DNA from: Phallusia fumigata | Lineage: Eukaryota; Chordata; Ascidiacea; Phlebobranchia; Ascidiidae | NCBI GenBank assembly: GCA_008931825.1 | Contig: QXVZ01027905.1 | Location: 1-24,708, forward strand | Length of the DNA stretch: 24,708 nt | Direction: 5' to 3' | Part shown: positions 1 to 9,491 of the stretch, piece by piece | How positions within the stretch are numbered: position 1 is the first letter of the stretch | How the letters are laid out: each line of letters opens with the position of its first letter | Position numbers and translations under genes: made by a program | The notes under the pieces: model-generated | The model's input: only the letters and a program-made list of their open reading frames with translations | Databases searched by the model: none | What the model was told of the DNA's origin: nothing

Positions 1-1766
1 CCTTCCAACAAGCAAACTTCCTCAGTGCAATTAAAACTTTTCAGCATTCAAGTCGAACAGGCTCCGATAACTCTGCAAAATATATTGGACACCCTACACC
101 TAGCAAGTTATGATTACATATTAGTAAGCATAAATGTTTTAGTGGATTTTTCGAAGAAAATCATTTGATCAATAAACATGTACTTAACACAATTGTTGTA
201 CCAGACTCCGGCATTAAAAAAAGGTGTGGATGTGCTGCTATCGTGCTCTGTATATTTGAAGGGGAAAGGAAAACAGTTCCATCCTAAAGCGCCTTAATCC
301 TGCAACAAGAGTTACTGCCCTACCATATGCAAGTGAGAAAAANCCTGCAACAAGAGTTACTGCCCTACCATATGCAAGTGAGAAAAAACGTTCAATGAAT
401 CAACACTTAGCACAAAATAGACTTCCGAAGTCAAAAAAGTTGTAGGTATTTTCTAAAAAATTATAAATGTATCATGCTTCGGATGCATATTGTAGAAGGT
501 TTCTTTGTTTGGGAGGTTTTTTTCACTGAGTCGAAGGAGATATTGATGGGAAACACTGCAATATGCCTGTAACACATTATTACTGCCCTATCCAATTCTA
601 TAAAAATCTCAATCGCAACACAGCACAATAAAAGTCGGTGTTTCACCTATTTATTATACAACAGTAAAGCATCATCTTTCAAGTCTGCAATTGAAATTGC
701 ATGATGTTTTATACTTGAATTTGACTAGGCATGAAACAACAGTTACCTACCTATTTCAACCATTGCCATGTTTGTATTGCATCTTAGGTATTTCAAATTT
801 TCTTTGCAATCAATAGTTGTAGTGTGTTCAAATTCACTTTGTAAATAAGATTTCATTTTCCATTTTTTACACATCTTACATCATATTTGTACAATTGAAA
901 CCAAACTGCATAAATTTACAAACGATTTTGCTTTTTTAAGTGAGTTGTAGAAAGTTGGGCTCAGAAATAAGACTTCATTTGGAAAAAGGCAATTTTGAAA
1001 TTATATTTCTTATTTTTCTGAAGGGATTAGTACTTCATAAAACACACAAAATTCAATTGTTTGCAGGATGTTGACTGGTATCATAAATTTAATTATGTAG
1101 CCTTTTGATGGTGGTTGGTTTTAAAAAATTTAAACTCTTTGTTTAGAGAACAAAAAGAAATTCCACAATAACACAATCTTTCTTCAGTAGGTTTTCCAAA
1201 ACACTCTTCTTTTACAGTGCTACTAAAGGAACGTAAGTTTGCACTGGGTCACATAAGGTAAAAGGGAGATGTAAATGATGATTCTTCAAAATCTTTTTGT
1301 GCAAAGTTGAACATTTAATGCCAAATGTAGCTTTTTTCCACTAGCAATGATTGCAATCAAGAAAAAAACATCTAAAGTTGTTTCCACAAGAACAGACAAC
1401 CAGAACACAAGCAACAGCCCCCAAGCACTGAAACTGAAATGTTTTTGTTAGGCCTCTCGAATTTGTTAGCTTCCATTTCATACTTTAATGTTGGCAAGAG
1501 TGATAAAAAGGTTTCACACTTTAAATTTGTGTTTTCTATTTGCATCAATAATAATAGGGTGATTATAATCAGTTTAGTAGAAAAAATAATGACATAATTA
1601 TGATTTTCATTCAGCCCATTGGTCTGTCCACAAGTTTAAATACAACCAAAAATTCAAATTAAGTACTAACTAAAACAGCTTCCCCTTAGCAAACACTTGA
1701 TATAAGTATTGTAGCAAATCTAAATCTTGAGTTTAGGATATCAAAGAAACAATTAATTGTCTTTAC
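1..1766. other. AT-rich non-coding stretch, no defensible exon
   Basis: This stretch is strongly AT-rich with frequent stops in all frames. It presumably holds further introns of the minus-strand gene whose first exons lie at 1767-2035, or intergenic DNA. One weak candidate for a later exon of that gene is on the minus strand near 53-95: a TTTGCAG acceptor followed by an open phase-0 run SYRSLFDLNAEKF and a TAA. It is too short to claim. The only 61-codon open frame (461-646, minus) shows no recognisable motif and has composition expected by chance. Confidence 0.5.
299..387. repeat. 44-bp direct duplication around a single N (343)
   Basis: Bases 299-342 are repeated at 344-387, with the single N at 343 between them. 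The left copy ends and the right copy begins flush against the N. This is the same geometry as the three other N positions in the window, so an unmerged contig overlap is the likely cause. Confidence 0.9.
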
Positions 1767-2035
1767 CTTACTGATCAAAAAAGATGAATCCTTTCCTTTA
1801 CATGCATATCTTGCCTTTTTATGGTAAACAGAAACACACTCGCCTATCTGGTATGTTTGAAGCTAAGCAACTAACACCACACAGACAAGAGCATACCAAG
1901 TGTAATTTCCCACTCTTCAAATTTTACCTGAGGATTAAGTAATGCTGGATCAATAACAAAATCTTGAGCACCAAGCGCCAGTAAATAATTTTTTTCTTCA
2001 TATACCTTACAAAGTACAAAAACATTGCTTACCAT
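1767..2035 (-). CDS. 5' exons of an unrecognised minus-strand gene (partial)
   Basis: Three pieces fit together in frame. The ATG at 2035-2033 is followed at once by a GTAAGC donor, so the first coding exon would hold only the start codon. The second exon, 2005-1928, has a GTAAG acceptor and GTAAAA donor and encodes VYEEKNYLLALGAQDFVIDP then ALLNPQ. The third, 1847-1767, has an ACCAG acceptor and GTAAAG donor and encodes 27 residues beginning IGECVSVYHKKARYACKGKD and ending SSFLISK. Both exons are multiples of three, open, phase 0 at both ends and bounded by good splice sites, which is hard to get by chance in such AT-rich DNA. I do not recognise the family. The first 54 residues show no signal peptide or membrane segment. 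The choice of start is inferred, because another frame of the first exon is also open; a stop lies 42 bases upstream in the chosen frame. The gene points away from EXOSC8 and should share its promoter region. The remaining exons were not found and may lie left of the window. Confidence 0.6.
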
Positions 2036-2339
2036 ACATCTTGATCTCTCTGGTGCTGTGCGTTTGAGCGTTTAAAACTGAAAATTTCAGCTAAAACAAG
2101 CTAAATTGGTGACAGCGAGGTCACTAGCCAGCGCAAGAAATAAGCAAAACCAATCATCCTTAAATAACAAACTTTTCGATTTCCGTACCCTTCAATTCAA
2201 TTGTTTTCCAACAACTTTTGATACACTTGTTACACACCACCGTTCAACAAAAGCCTCCAAGACGACCGAACCCCACAACTTTCCACAACAGAAATGGCTG
2301 ATTTTCGTTCTACTGGAGTTGATGAGTTCTTCACGGGAT

Positions 2340-2860
2340 AAACAATATGACGTCACGTATTCATCCGCGATAAATTTGTTGTTATTTTGAACATCATAGA
2401 ATGTTATCACCTAAAATGAAAGTAAAAACTTACAAAATAACAATTTATACTTGTAAAAAGAGTTAAAATGCTAAAAAAAACAATATGTAACAAAATATTA
2501 TTGTTCAATATTATAGCGGAGGAACATTAACTGGTACAGATGTGCCATACTTGTATCTGATTGGATAGTTTTGTTCCCACAATGCATTGGGGAAAGTGTG
2601 ACGTTTGCGTTGCGTTTTTTCTCCTGACGTCGCGACTTTTCTGGTCCCCCACGTCACATGACGAAAAAAGCAGCAATGACGTGTTGCGTAACTGCGAAGG
2701 CGGTGTGTACGTGGTTGTGCAACACGCGCCTTAATTGTGTTGCCTTGTACTCGTTTGCCCCCGCAACGACACGTAAACAGCTTGCACAATCATTGGGCAA
2801 GTTGAGGTTTTTAGAATTTGTCGGTCTTGAAAAGTTTTCCTGTGTCAAATTATACGTAAC
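2340..2860. promoter_or_regulatory. CpG-rich probable bidirectional promoter (CRE, CCAAT, ZNF143-like sites)
   Basis: This block is visibly richer in CpG than its AT-rich flanks and lies between a leftward gene (start 2035) and rightward EXOSC8 (start 3167). Recognisable sites are a full palindromic CRE TGACGTCA at 2348-2355, an inverted CCAAT box (ATTGG, 2560-2564; NF-Y type), a ZNF143/STAF-like element TTCCCACAATGCATTGGGG at 2574-2592, and a TGACGTC at 2625-2631. Further CACGTCACATGACG-like sequence follows at about 2650-2663. NF-Y, CREB/ATF and ZNF143 sites are typical of housekeeping bidirectional promoters in animals. Several 60-95 codon open frames cross this block on both strands but show no splice-consistent or family signal, so I treat them as chance. 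Site identities are by consensus match only. Confidence 0.6.
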
Positions 2861-3142
2861 TTGTGTTCCAAATTATAAATAACTACCAAATGGCACACAT
2901 TGAAAGTTGACTCTACGTAACGCTAACCTTGTGCAAACTAATAAGCCTACACATGCACAATGTTGGAATGTAACATCAACAAAATTATTATCTGACACAA
3001 TGCTGTGCCAAAATTATATCAAACATTTTATGTTATGCTGTTGGTATTCCTGAAGGACACATTAGTTACTATTCAAAGTGGGATTTCTTGGTGATAAACT
3101 GGCCCAAAGTTTTGGCTTGTTTGAATAGTAACAAGTTTTGAC

Positions 3143-3166
3143 AGGGCACCAAAGGCAATTTTTGAA
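3143..3166 (+). promoter_or_regulatory. 3' splice acceptor just upstream of EXOSC8 start; possible spliced-leader site
   Basis: TTTTGACAG ends at 3144, leaving only 22 bases before the EXOSC8 ATG at 3167. An acceptor with so short a 5' UTR suits either a non-coding first exon nearer the promoter block or spliced-leader trans-splicing, which is known in Ciona. The sequence alone cannot separate the two. Confidence 0.4.
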
Positions 3167-6100
3167 ATGGATTTTCAAATGTAAGCACTCAAGTTAGGAA
3201 TCTGAATTATAATTTTTTTAATGTGGACTAACACTTCAGGAATCACTAAAAAATGCATGGGGTTTATACTGCATATACTTTCAGCATTTATATTTTTGCT
3301 TTTTTCAGAAATGACAAGTCGGATGAATTCTACAAATTACATTTGGTGAGAAATAAATGTATTTTGGAGCAAAAGAAATAAATATGTGTGTGTTTTTTCA
3401 AAAACCTAAAAAATTAAATTCACATTTATGTTTGTCCAATATGTGGTTAACTTTCACATGAAATATATTTTTTAAAGTTTGACATCAGAAACTTTAAACA
3501 AAAAATGGTACTAAATTTTTGCATTTTTAATCAGAAAGAAGGAATCCGGCCTGATGGAAGAATGCTGATGGAAATGAGATCAATGGTATTAAATGTCGGT
3601 AAGTGTCTTTCTGTAAAACATGATGCTATAACTAAGTTACTTTTTTCAGCACTTGATGTGCTCGCCTGAATTGAATGTTCGTGTGTTGAGAATCTGTAAT
3701 TTGTTTAGCAGATCCTTGTTTGCATTTAGGGTCAATATCCACTGCCAGTGGATCTTCACTTGTCAAGGTTGGAAATACTAGTGTGGTCTGTGGAATAAAA
3801 GGAGAGTTAACAGAACCAAATGCCAGCCATCCAGGAAAGGGAATTGTTGGTATGTTACAATTTGTATTTAAGTAAGATGATTTTAACAGCATATATATAC
3901 AAAAGTATGTATATGTACCTTTTCTAAAAGTTGTTTTTTTGAATTCCAGTTCCAAACGTTGAACTTCCACCACTTTGTTCTTCAAAGTTTAAACCTGGGC
4001 CACCATGTGACCAGGCACAAGTTGCCACCAAGTTTTTAGATAACCTCATACAAAGGTACTAATAAAGAAAGTATGATGATCTGCAAGCAGGCTGTTTAAA
4101 TTTCAAACATTTTTGTCAAAATTATGCACAAAATGTAACAAATTTGTCCCAGTTATTTCTGTTTTAAGCCTACAAATCAAAAACTTGTGTACCAAACGTT
4201 TTAAATATATTCCAATTTTTTAAATATGGTGTAAATGCATACCAGTTGGCAACACTTTTAAGAGGTCTGATTTAGAACAAACACTGTGTTTTGCATTTAG
4301 TACCAATCTTATATGCCTTGATGATCTTTGTGTTGAACATGACAAACTAGTTTGGGTTTTGTATTGTGATTTAATATGCCTGGACTACGATGGAAACATA
4401 ATTGATGCATCAGTAATGGCACTAACTGCAGCATTGCAGAATGGTGAGTTATATGGACAAAGTTACTTATGGTTGGCAACTTGATTTCATTTTTTTATCC
4501 AGCTTGTAATAGGCTTTTAAGTAGAAACTATGTTGACAATGTTTTTTGGTTAAATGTAATATTTATTGCAGTGAAACTGCCAAAAGTTGTACTCAGTGAG
4601 GAGTATGAAAGTGCTCAAGTTGATCTGAAGTGCAGAAACACATTAAACCTTTGCAGCTATCCTGTATCAACAACTTTTCGTGTATTTGATAGGTAGGTTT
4701 CAACTACTGATACAGGGTAAGATTTTCCATAAAATATCCCTAAAACAGCAAACTGGTAACATTATCTACTCTTTGGGATGAATGTTTCCAAGAAAACCTA
4801 TTGTTTGTGGTAAAAAATTAAGCTACCTGTCATATTTATGGCCCCCCTTTAATGAAGTAGACACATTGCTTCCATTCTTTTTTCTGTCTTACGCTGATTT
4901 GTTCCTGTTCGGTTTATTTTTTTACCTTTTGTAACCCCTAAAATCCCTTTTTTACATGCCTTTTAGTTGAGACCAGATAATCCAAATGTGTTAAAATTTG
5001 AAATGAATATGTGTAGCGTGGTTCAACAGCATTTTGGGAATGGTCATGGGCCCTTTCGCCCCCCAACCCACTTGACTACATCCCTGGGGTGGTTTGTATT
5101 GGTTGTTTAAAATTGTAATTACCCTTACAAACCCAAATAAGAGTTGACTGTTCTGCCCCCAAACGAAAAACAACGCGACACGAAGGGAGTGGTTGACAAG
5201 TTTACGACCCAGCGCTCAGCGTTTGGTATCAGGCTTCTACTTATATACGGGGCGGCCGGACAGGCGTTTTGCTGAAAACAACCAAGCTATAGATGCGCAG
5301 TGGTATAAGCTCAACAAATTTGCTCTTTCACAGAAACATGACACAGAGAACAGTGTATCACATGAACTTTATTTAATCGTTTTAGTTCTTAGTGCTACTT
5401 AGTTCTAATCCTATGCATGGTCAATATAGATTATTACTACATTGTTGTATGTATCGTAAACGCAACACCTACCAACGCAGAGAGAGTGATTACCATGTTT
5501 TACGATAAACGCAGCTGGCGAATATTACACCACTGCTTTACGTACAGAATAGATTTCTCTCGCGTTGCTTAGCGGCCATTCAGTTTGTGAAAATTAACCG
5601 GTAACTGCGAAGTGGCAACCGAAATGCGTTTGCTGCACCAAGCTGTCAAAGTCTGTGCGTTACTAAGCATATACTCTTATTTGCAGTAGTTCTCTGCAGT
5701 GTATTAGAATAACAGCTTTTATTTGGTTTATCAAAGGAACAAACGTTGTTGTTAAATGTGTAGCGCATCAATGAAACTGCATTGGAAAAGATTGTAATTG
5801 GCATGATGCTGGTAATAATTTGGTTTGATTTTAAGTTATTTTTTCTCTCTGTTTAAATGTTTTGTTTCGAATTTTAAACTGACCATGCCCTATTAACAAC
5901 ACTGCTAATTAGCAGTTGCATGTGTGGGGACCCATACGTTCATGCTTGCAGAAACAATAATGTTATGAATTAGGGACATAACGCAATGCGGGTATTATAT
6001 ACATATTAAATGTAATAAAGAGAAACGGTTTATCTGGTAAACTGGTAAATGACATTTAATGGGTCGTTGGATATGTGCAACAGCAATATGGAAAGCGCCA

Positions 6101-6411
6101 CTTCTTTGCTTTTTGTATGTAATAAATGTGTTGATTGTAGGTCAAAAATTATTGGTGACCCTACGTCAATGGAGGAAGAAGTTACTGAAGGTCAGTTGAC
6201 CGTAGTCACAGATGAACAAGACCGCATTATTTATCTTGAACGACCAGGTGGGCCAAAAACCTCACCACTTTTGTTAGCACAGTTTTAATTGATCACATGT
6301 ATTTTGTCAGGTGGTGTAACACTTCAAGAAGGCGAAGTTGAGAAATGTATGAAGAGGGCAGTTATACGCGGGGCCGAAGTGCAAACTTTGTATAAGGCCG
6401 TAGCTGGTTGA
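3167..6411 (+). CDS. EXOSC8: Exosome complex component RRP43 (EXOSC8)
   Basis: EXOSC8 is one of six RNase PH-like subunits of the ring of the eukaryotic RNA exosome, which channels RNA to the nucleases during 3'-5' decay and rRNA processing in nucleus and cytoplasm. The ring subunit itself is not catalytic in animals. Coding exons are 3167-3180, 3309-3345, 3535-3598, 3730-3849, 3950-4055, 4301-4443, 4572-4692, 6141-6247 and 6311-6411, with stop TGA at 6409. They sum to 813 bases, or 270 aa, against 276 in human, and all phases agree. Diagnostic stretches are KEGIRPDGR (residues 18-26), the GSISTASGSSLVKVGNTSVV strand region, VPNVELPPLCSSKFKPGPP, VWVLYCDLICLDYDGNIIDA and the C-terminal EGEVEKCMKRAV helix. 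The first exon carries only MDFQ plus two bases; its donor GTAAGC and the phase fit exon 2 exactly. Intron 7 (1448 bp) is far longer than the others (63-245 bp) because it holds a repeat. The last two exons also appear in the duplicate at 7672-7942, which I regard as an assembly copy. Confidence 0.95.
4850..6000 (+). repeat. Interspersed repeat 'A', CpG-rich copy, in EXOSC8 intron 7
   Basis: Stretches of this intron align collinearly with 12720-13460 in the big DCTN4 intron. Shared anchors include AAGGGAGTGGTTGACAAGTT (5183) versus AAGGGAGTGATTGACAGGTT (12991), the GGGGCGGCCGGACAG (5249) versus GGGGTTGCCAGACA (13079) block, and TTTGTTTCGAATTTTAAACT (5861) followed by GGGGACCCATACGTTCATGC, each with a diverged counterpart near 13336-13410. 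Many differences are CpG here and TG or CA there. I see no transposase or reverse transcriptase frame, terminal repeats or target-site duplication, so the class is unknown and the ends are approximate. The right part is also present in the assembly duplicate starting at 7058. Confidence 0.65.
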
Positions 6412-8587
6412 TGAACAATGCAGTCAATCGATCAAGTTGCAAAAACTATACTTGAAGACAAGAGATGCGGGGCAAAGGCGTTGACCACGGAAAACTTATA
6501 CGTCACTGATGGTGCACACACGATTTTGTGAATTTTCAAAATTGGTTGAGTGGTTTGTTCTCAGTGATTAAGATTAGTGTTCTGTTTTGGTAGATCAGCA
6601 AGATTACAGTAAAAAGTGATGCACCAAAGTTTCGGTTGGCCGAAACGAGCCATTTTTGAATGATAATTGGGAAACGAATTTTGCCAGGTTTAAAAAACAA
6701 TGCCCAGAACTTTATTTGCAACAGACAGTTCAAATGCAAACCTTTTCCTTTCAGCTTCTGCTTTCCCTAAGGCGATGTTAAAATCGACCTAATTGTGCAC
6801 ATAAGCAGCATAGAATTCGGGCCAAATCATCTACCAGGGCAATAAGTAAGTTCGGCTCCAACCTTTGCTACCCAGTGGTGAAATCATTTGTACAATACGG
6901 CGTAAATGGCGATTATTTCGAACGTCTATTGCGCAATGATAAGTAGATTACGGACAACGCGTTTCACGTACCCGTATAACCTTCAGCGGCTGATCGTGCG
7001 TGTCAACGAGTTGTTTTAATTTTAAGCACTGGTTTGCAACTTGTTAATGAACTTGGNACACCACTGCTTTACGTACAGAATAGATTTCTCTCGCGTTGCT
7101 TAGCGGCCATTCAGTTTGTGAAAATTAACCGGTAACTGCGAAGTGGCAACCGAAATGCGTTTGCTGCACCAAGCTGTCAAAGTCTGTGCGTTACTAAGCA
7201 TATACTCTTATTTGCAGTAGTTCTCTGCAGTGTATTAGAATAACAGCTTTTATTTGGTTTATCAAAGGAACAAACGTTGTTGTTAAATGTGTAGCGCATC
7301 AATGAAACTGCATTGGAAAAGATTGTAATTGGCATGATGCTGGTAATAATTTGGTTTGATTTTAAGTTATTTTTTCTCTCTGTTTAAATGTTTTGTTTCG
7401 AATTTTAAACTGACCATGCCCTATTAACAACACTGCTAATTAGCAGTTGCATGTGTGGGGACCCATACGTTCATGCTTGCAGAAACAATAATGTTATGAA
7501 TTAGGGACATAACGCAATGCGGGTATTATATACATATTAAATGTAATAAAGAGAAACGGTTTATCTGGTAAACTGGTAAATGACATTTAATGGGTCGTTG
7601 GATATGTGCAACAGCAATATGGAAAGCGCCACTTCTTTGCTTTTTGTATGTAATAAATGTGTTGATTGTAGGTCAAAAATTATTGGTGACCCTACGTCAA
7701 TGGAGGAAGAAGTTACTGAAGGTCAGTTGACCGTAGTCACAGATGAACAAGACCGCATTATTTATCTTGAACGACCAGGTGGGCCAAAAACCTCACCACT
7801 TTTGTTAGCACAGTTTTAATTGATCACATGTATTTTGTCAGGTGGTGTAACACTTCAAGAAGGCGAAGTTGAGAAATGTATGAAGAGGGCAGTTATACGC
7901 GGGGCCGAAGTGCAAACTTTGTATAAGGCCGTAGCTGGTTGATGAACAATGCAGTCAATCGATCAAGTTGCAAAAACTATACTTGAAGACAAGAGATGCG
8001 GGGCAAAGGCGTTGACCACGGAAAACTTATACGTCACTGATGGTGCACACACGATTTTGTGAATTTTCAAAATTGGTTGAGTGGTTTGTTCTCAGTGATT
8101 AAGATTAGTGTTCTGTTTTGGTAGATCAGCAAGATTACAGTAAAAAGTGATGCACCAAAGTTTCGGTTGGCCGAAACGAGCCATTTTTGAATGATAATTG
8201 GGAAACGAATTTTGCCAGGTTTAAAAAACAATGCCCAGAACTTTATTTGCAACAGACAGTTCAAATGCAAACCTTTTCCTTTCAGCTTCTGCTTTCCCTA
8301 AGGCGATGTTAAAATCGACCTAATTGTGCACATAAGCAGCATAGAATTCGGGCCAAATCATCTACCAGGGCAATAACTAAGTTCGCCTCCAACCTTTGCT
8401 ACCCAGTGGTGAAATCATTTGTACAATACGGCGTAAATGGCGATTATTTCGAACGTCTATTGCGCAATGATAAGTAGATTACGGACAACGCGTTTCACGT
8501 ACCCGTATAACCTTCAGCGGCTGATCGTGCGTGTCAACGAGTTGTTTTAATTTTAAGCACTGGTTTGCAACTTGTTAATGAACTTGG
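5527..8587 (+). repeat. 1530-bp direct duplication around a single N (7057), likely assembly overlap
   Basis: Bases 5527-7056 recur at 7058-8587 with an offset of 1531. By eye only two differences are visible: 6846 G versus 8377 C, and 6855 G versus 8386 C. The N at 7057 sits exactly between the end of copy 1 and the start of copy 2. The duplicated segment carries the end of intron 7 and exons 8-9 of EXOSC8 plus 3' flanking DNA. Two mismatches in 1.5 kb is below the heterozygosity usually quoted for Ciona, so sequencing error at contig ends, or one haplotype read twice, fits better than two alleles or an old duplication. Confidence 0.9.
7672..7942 (+). pseudogene. Duplicate copy of EXOSC8 exons 8 and 9 (probable assembly artefact)
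   Basis: Exons 7672-7778 and 7842-7942 are base-for-base copies of EXOSC8 exons 8 and 9 (6141-6247 and 6311-6411), including splice sites and the stop codon. They have no upstream exons of their own and lie wholly inside the N-flanked duplicate. A gene predictor could wrongly splice exon 7 to this copy or call a second small gene. If the duplication proved real, this would be a 3' gene fragment, not a functional gene. Confidence 0.8.
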
Positions 8588-9491
8588 CACATGACAAATC
8601 CAACTATGTGTCAAGTGATATGGGTTCTCGAATTGGGACAAACGATCGACAGCTGCGTCTATTTAGATTAATTCTCACCAGATGCTTGAAGTCAACAGCC
8701 GGCAAAGAGGTGAACCAAGTTATACAGCCTGTTGTTTGTTAATCGTTGCCACGTTCATAAGGTTGCAAAAAAATGTTGACCATTTTTTGTACTGTGGAAA
8801 AAAAGAAAAATGTCCTCTCTGGATTGGGATAAAACTGACGCAAGGAAAATGCAGAAGAACTTGTTCATTTAAAAGATATGTAAAGTTCAGCGGGTTTGTT
8901 TCTGCCCTATCTTAGCAGGCCCACGAAGACAAGCTTTTTGCTTTGGGGAATGCATTTAATAAACTTCTCAGAAATAGCCATATAAGCCCCATTTAATTAT
9001 TTCAGTGACGCACTTTCCACAATAAATCAACATTCATGGTTTTTGACAAAACAAAAATTGGGGTTCGCTCAAAATCATTAGCCGGCGTTTTTACGGTCAA
9101 CGTCTCGTAATGTGTTGGTCACAGATTCCATACATCGCGTGTACACAGCTAAAAGGGACACTTCTGGTATAACCCTAACGTCACACCATAGATTACTAAA
9201 GCAATCTATGATCACACTCCCAATTTGTAGCAGACCATTAGCTGTGTCTTAAAAACAAAAAGTAGTGCGGCACTTAGTGGGTATGTATTTTTAGACAGCA
9301 AACCACTGGGAGGGTGTAATGAGCAATGTATTGTTGCAAGTTGACTTTCGCTCACAACTTTTTGACGCCCTGGCTGACGCATACTTATGTACCACGGATA
9401 TGTGATTTACGTTTGAAACGTATTTAAAACATAGTTTGTGCTAATGCAACAGAAATAAGTTAAATCAACGGACCGTTGGCAGCGACGAATC
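8588..9491. other. Intergenic DNA between EXOSC8 and DCTN4, with repeat B and the DCTN4 5' flank
   Basis: This is unique sequence after the duplicate. It starts with repeat B (about 8715-9000) and continues as moderately CpG-containing DNA up to the DCTN4 start. A short perfect inverted repeat, CATAGATT at 9187-9194 and AATCTATG at 9203-9210, lies within it. No TATA box or other promoter element stands out. The bases before the DCTN4 ATG read GCAGCGACGAATC. Confidence 0.5.
8715..9000 (+). repeat. Interspersed repeat 'B', copy 1
   Basis: This copy aligns with 12240-12490 in the DCTN4 intron, same orientation. Shared anchors are TTGTT(T)GTTAATCGTTGCCA, TAAGGTTGCAAAA versus TAAGGTTACAAAA, ATGCAGAAGAACTTG versus ATGCAAAAGAACCTG, and CCCACGAAGACAAGCTTTTTGCTTTGGGGAATGCATTT versus its near match at 12423-12460 (shown in parts here). 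No coding capacity or terminal repeats were recognised. It could be part of the same parent element as repeat A, since the two lie close together in both places. Confidence 0.65.

Noticed and set aside
2106..2882. Overlapping 60-95 codon open frames on both strands in the promoter block (2106-2390 +, 2192-2410 -, 2511-2848 -, 2658-2882 +)
   Set aside because: They overlap one another on opposite strands, have no splice-consistent partners or recognisable motifs, and several open with GTG rather than ATG. CpG-rich promoter DNA gives such frames by chance.
5193..5402. 69-codon plus-strand frame in EXOSC8 intron 7
   Set aside because: It lies wholly in repeat A inside an intron, and the related copy at 13000 does not keep the frame.
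6536..6739. 67-codon minus-strand frame, present again at 8067-8270
   Set aside because: The apparent duplication of the frame is only the assembly duplicate. It lies in the EXOSC8 3' flank and shows no motif.
9187..9210. Inverted repeat CATAGATT...AATCTATG as a transposon end or hairpin RNA
   Set aside because: It is only an 8-bp stem with an 8-base loop and no flanking duplication; too short to interpret.
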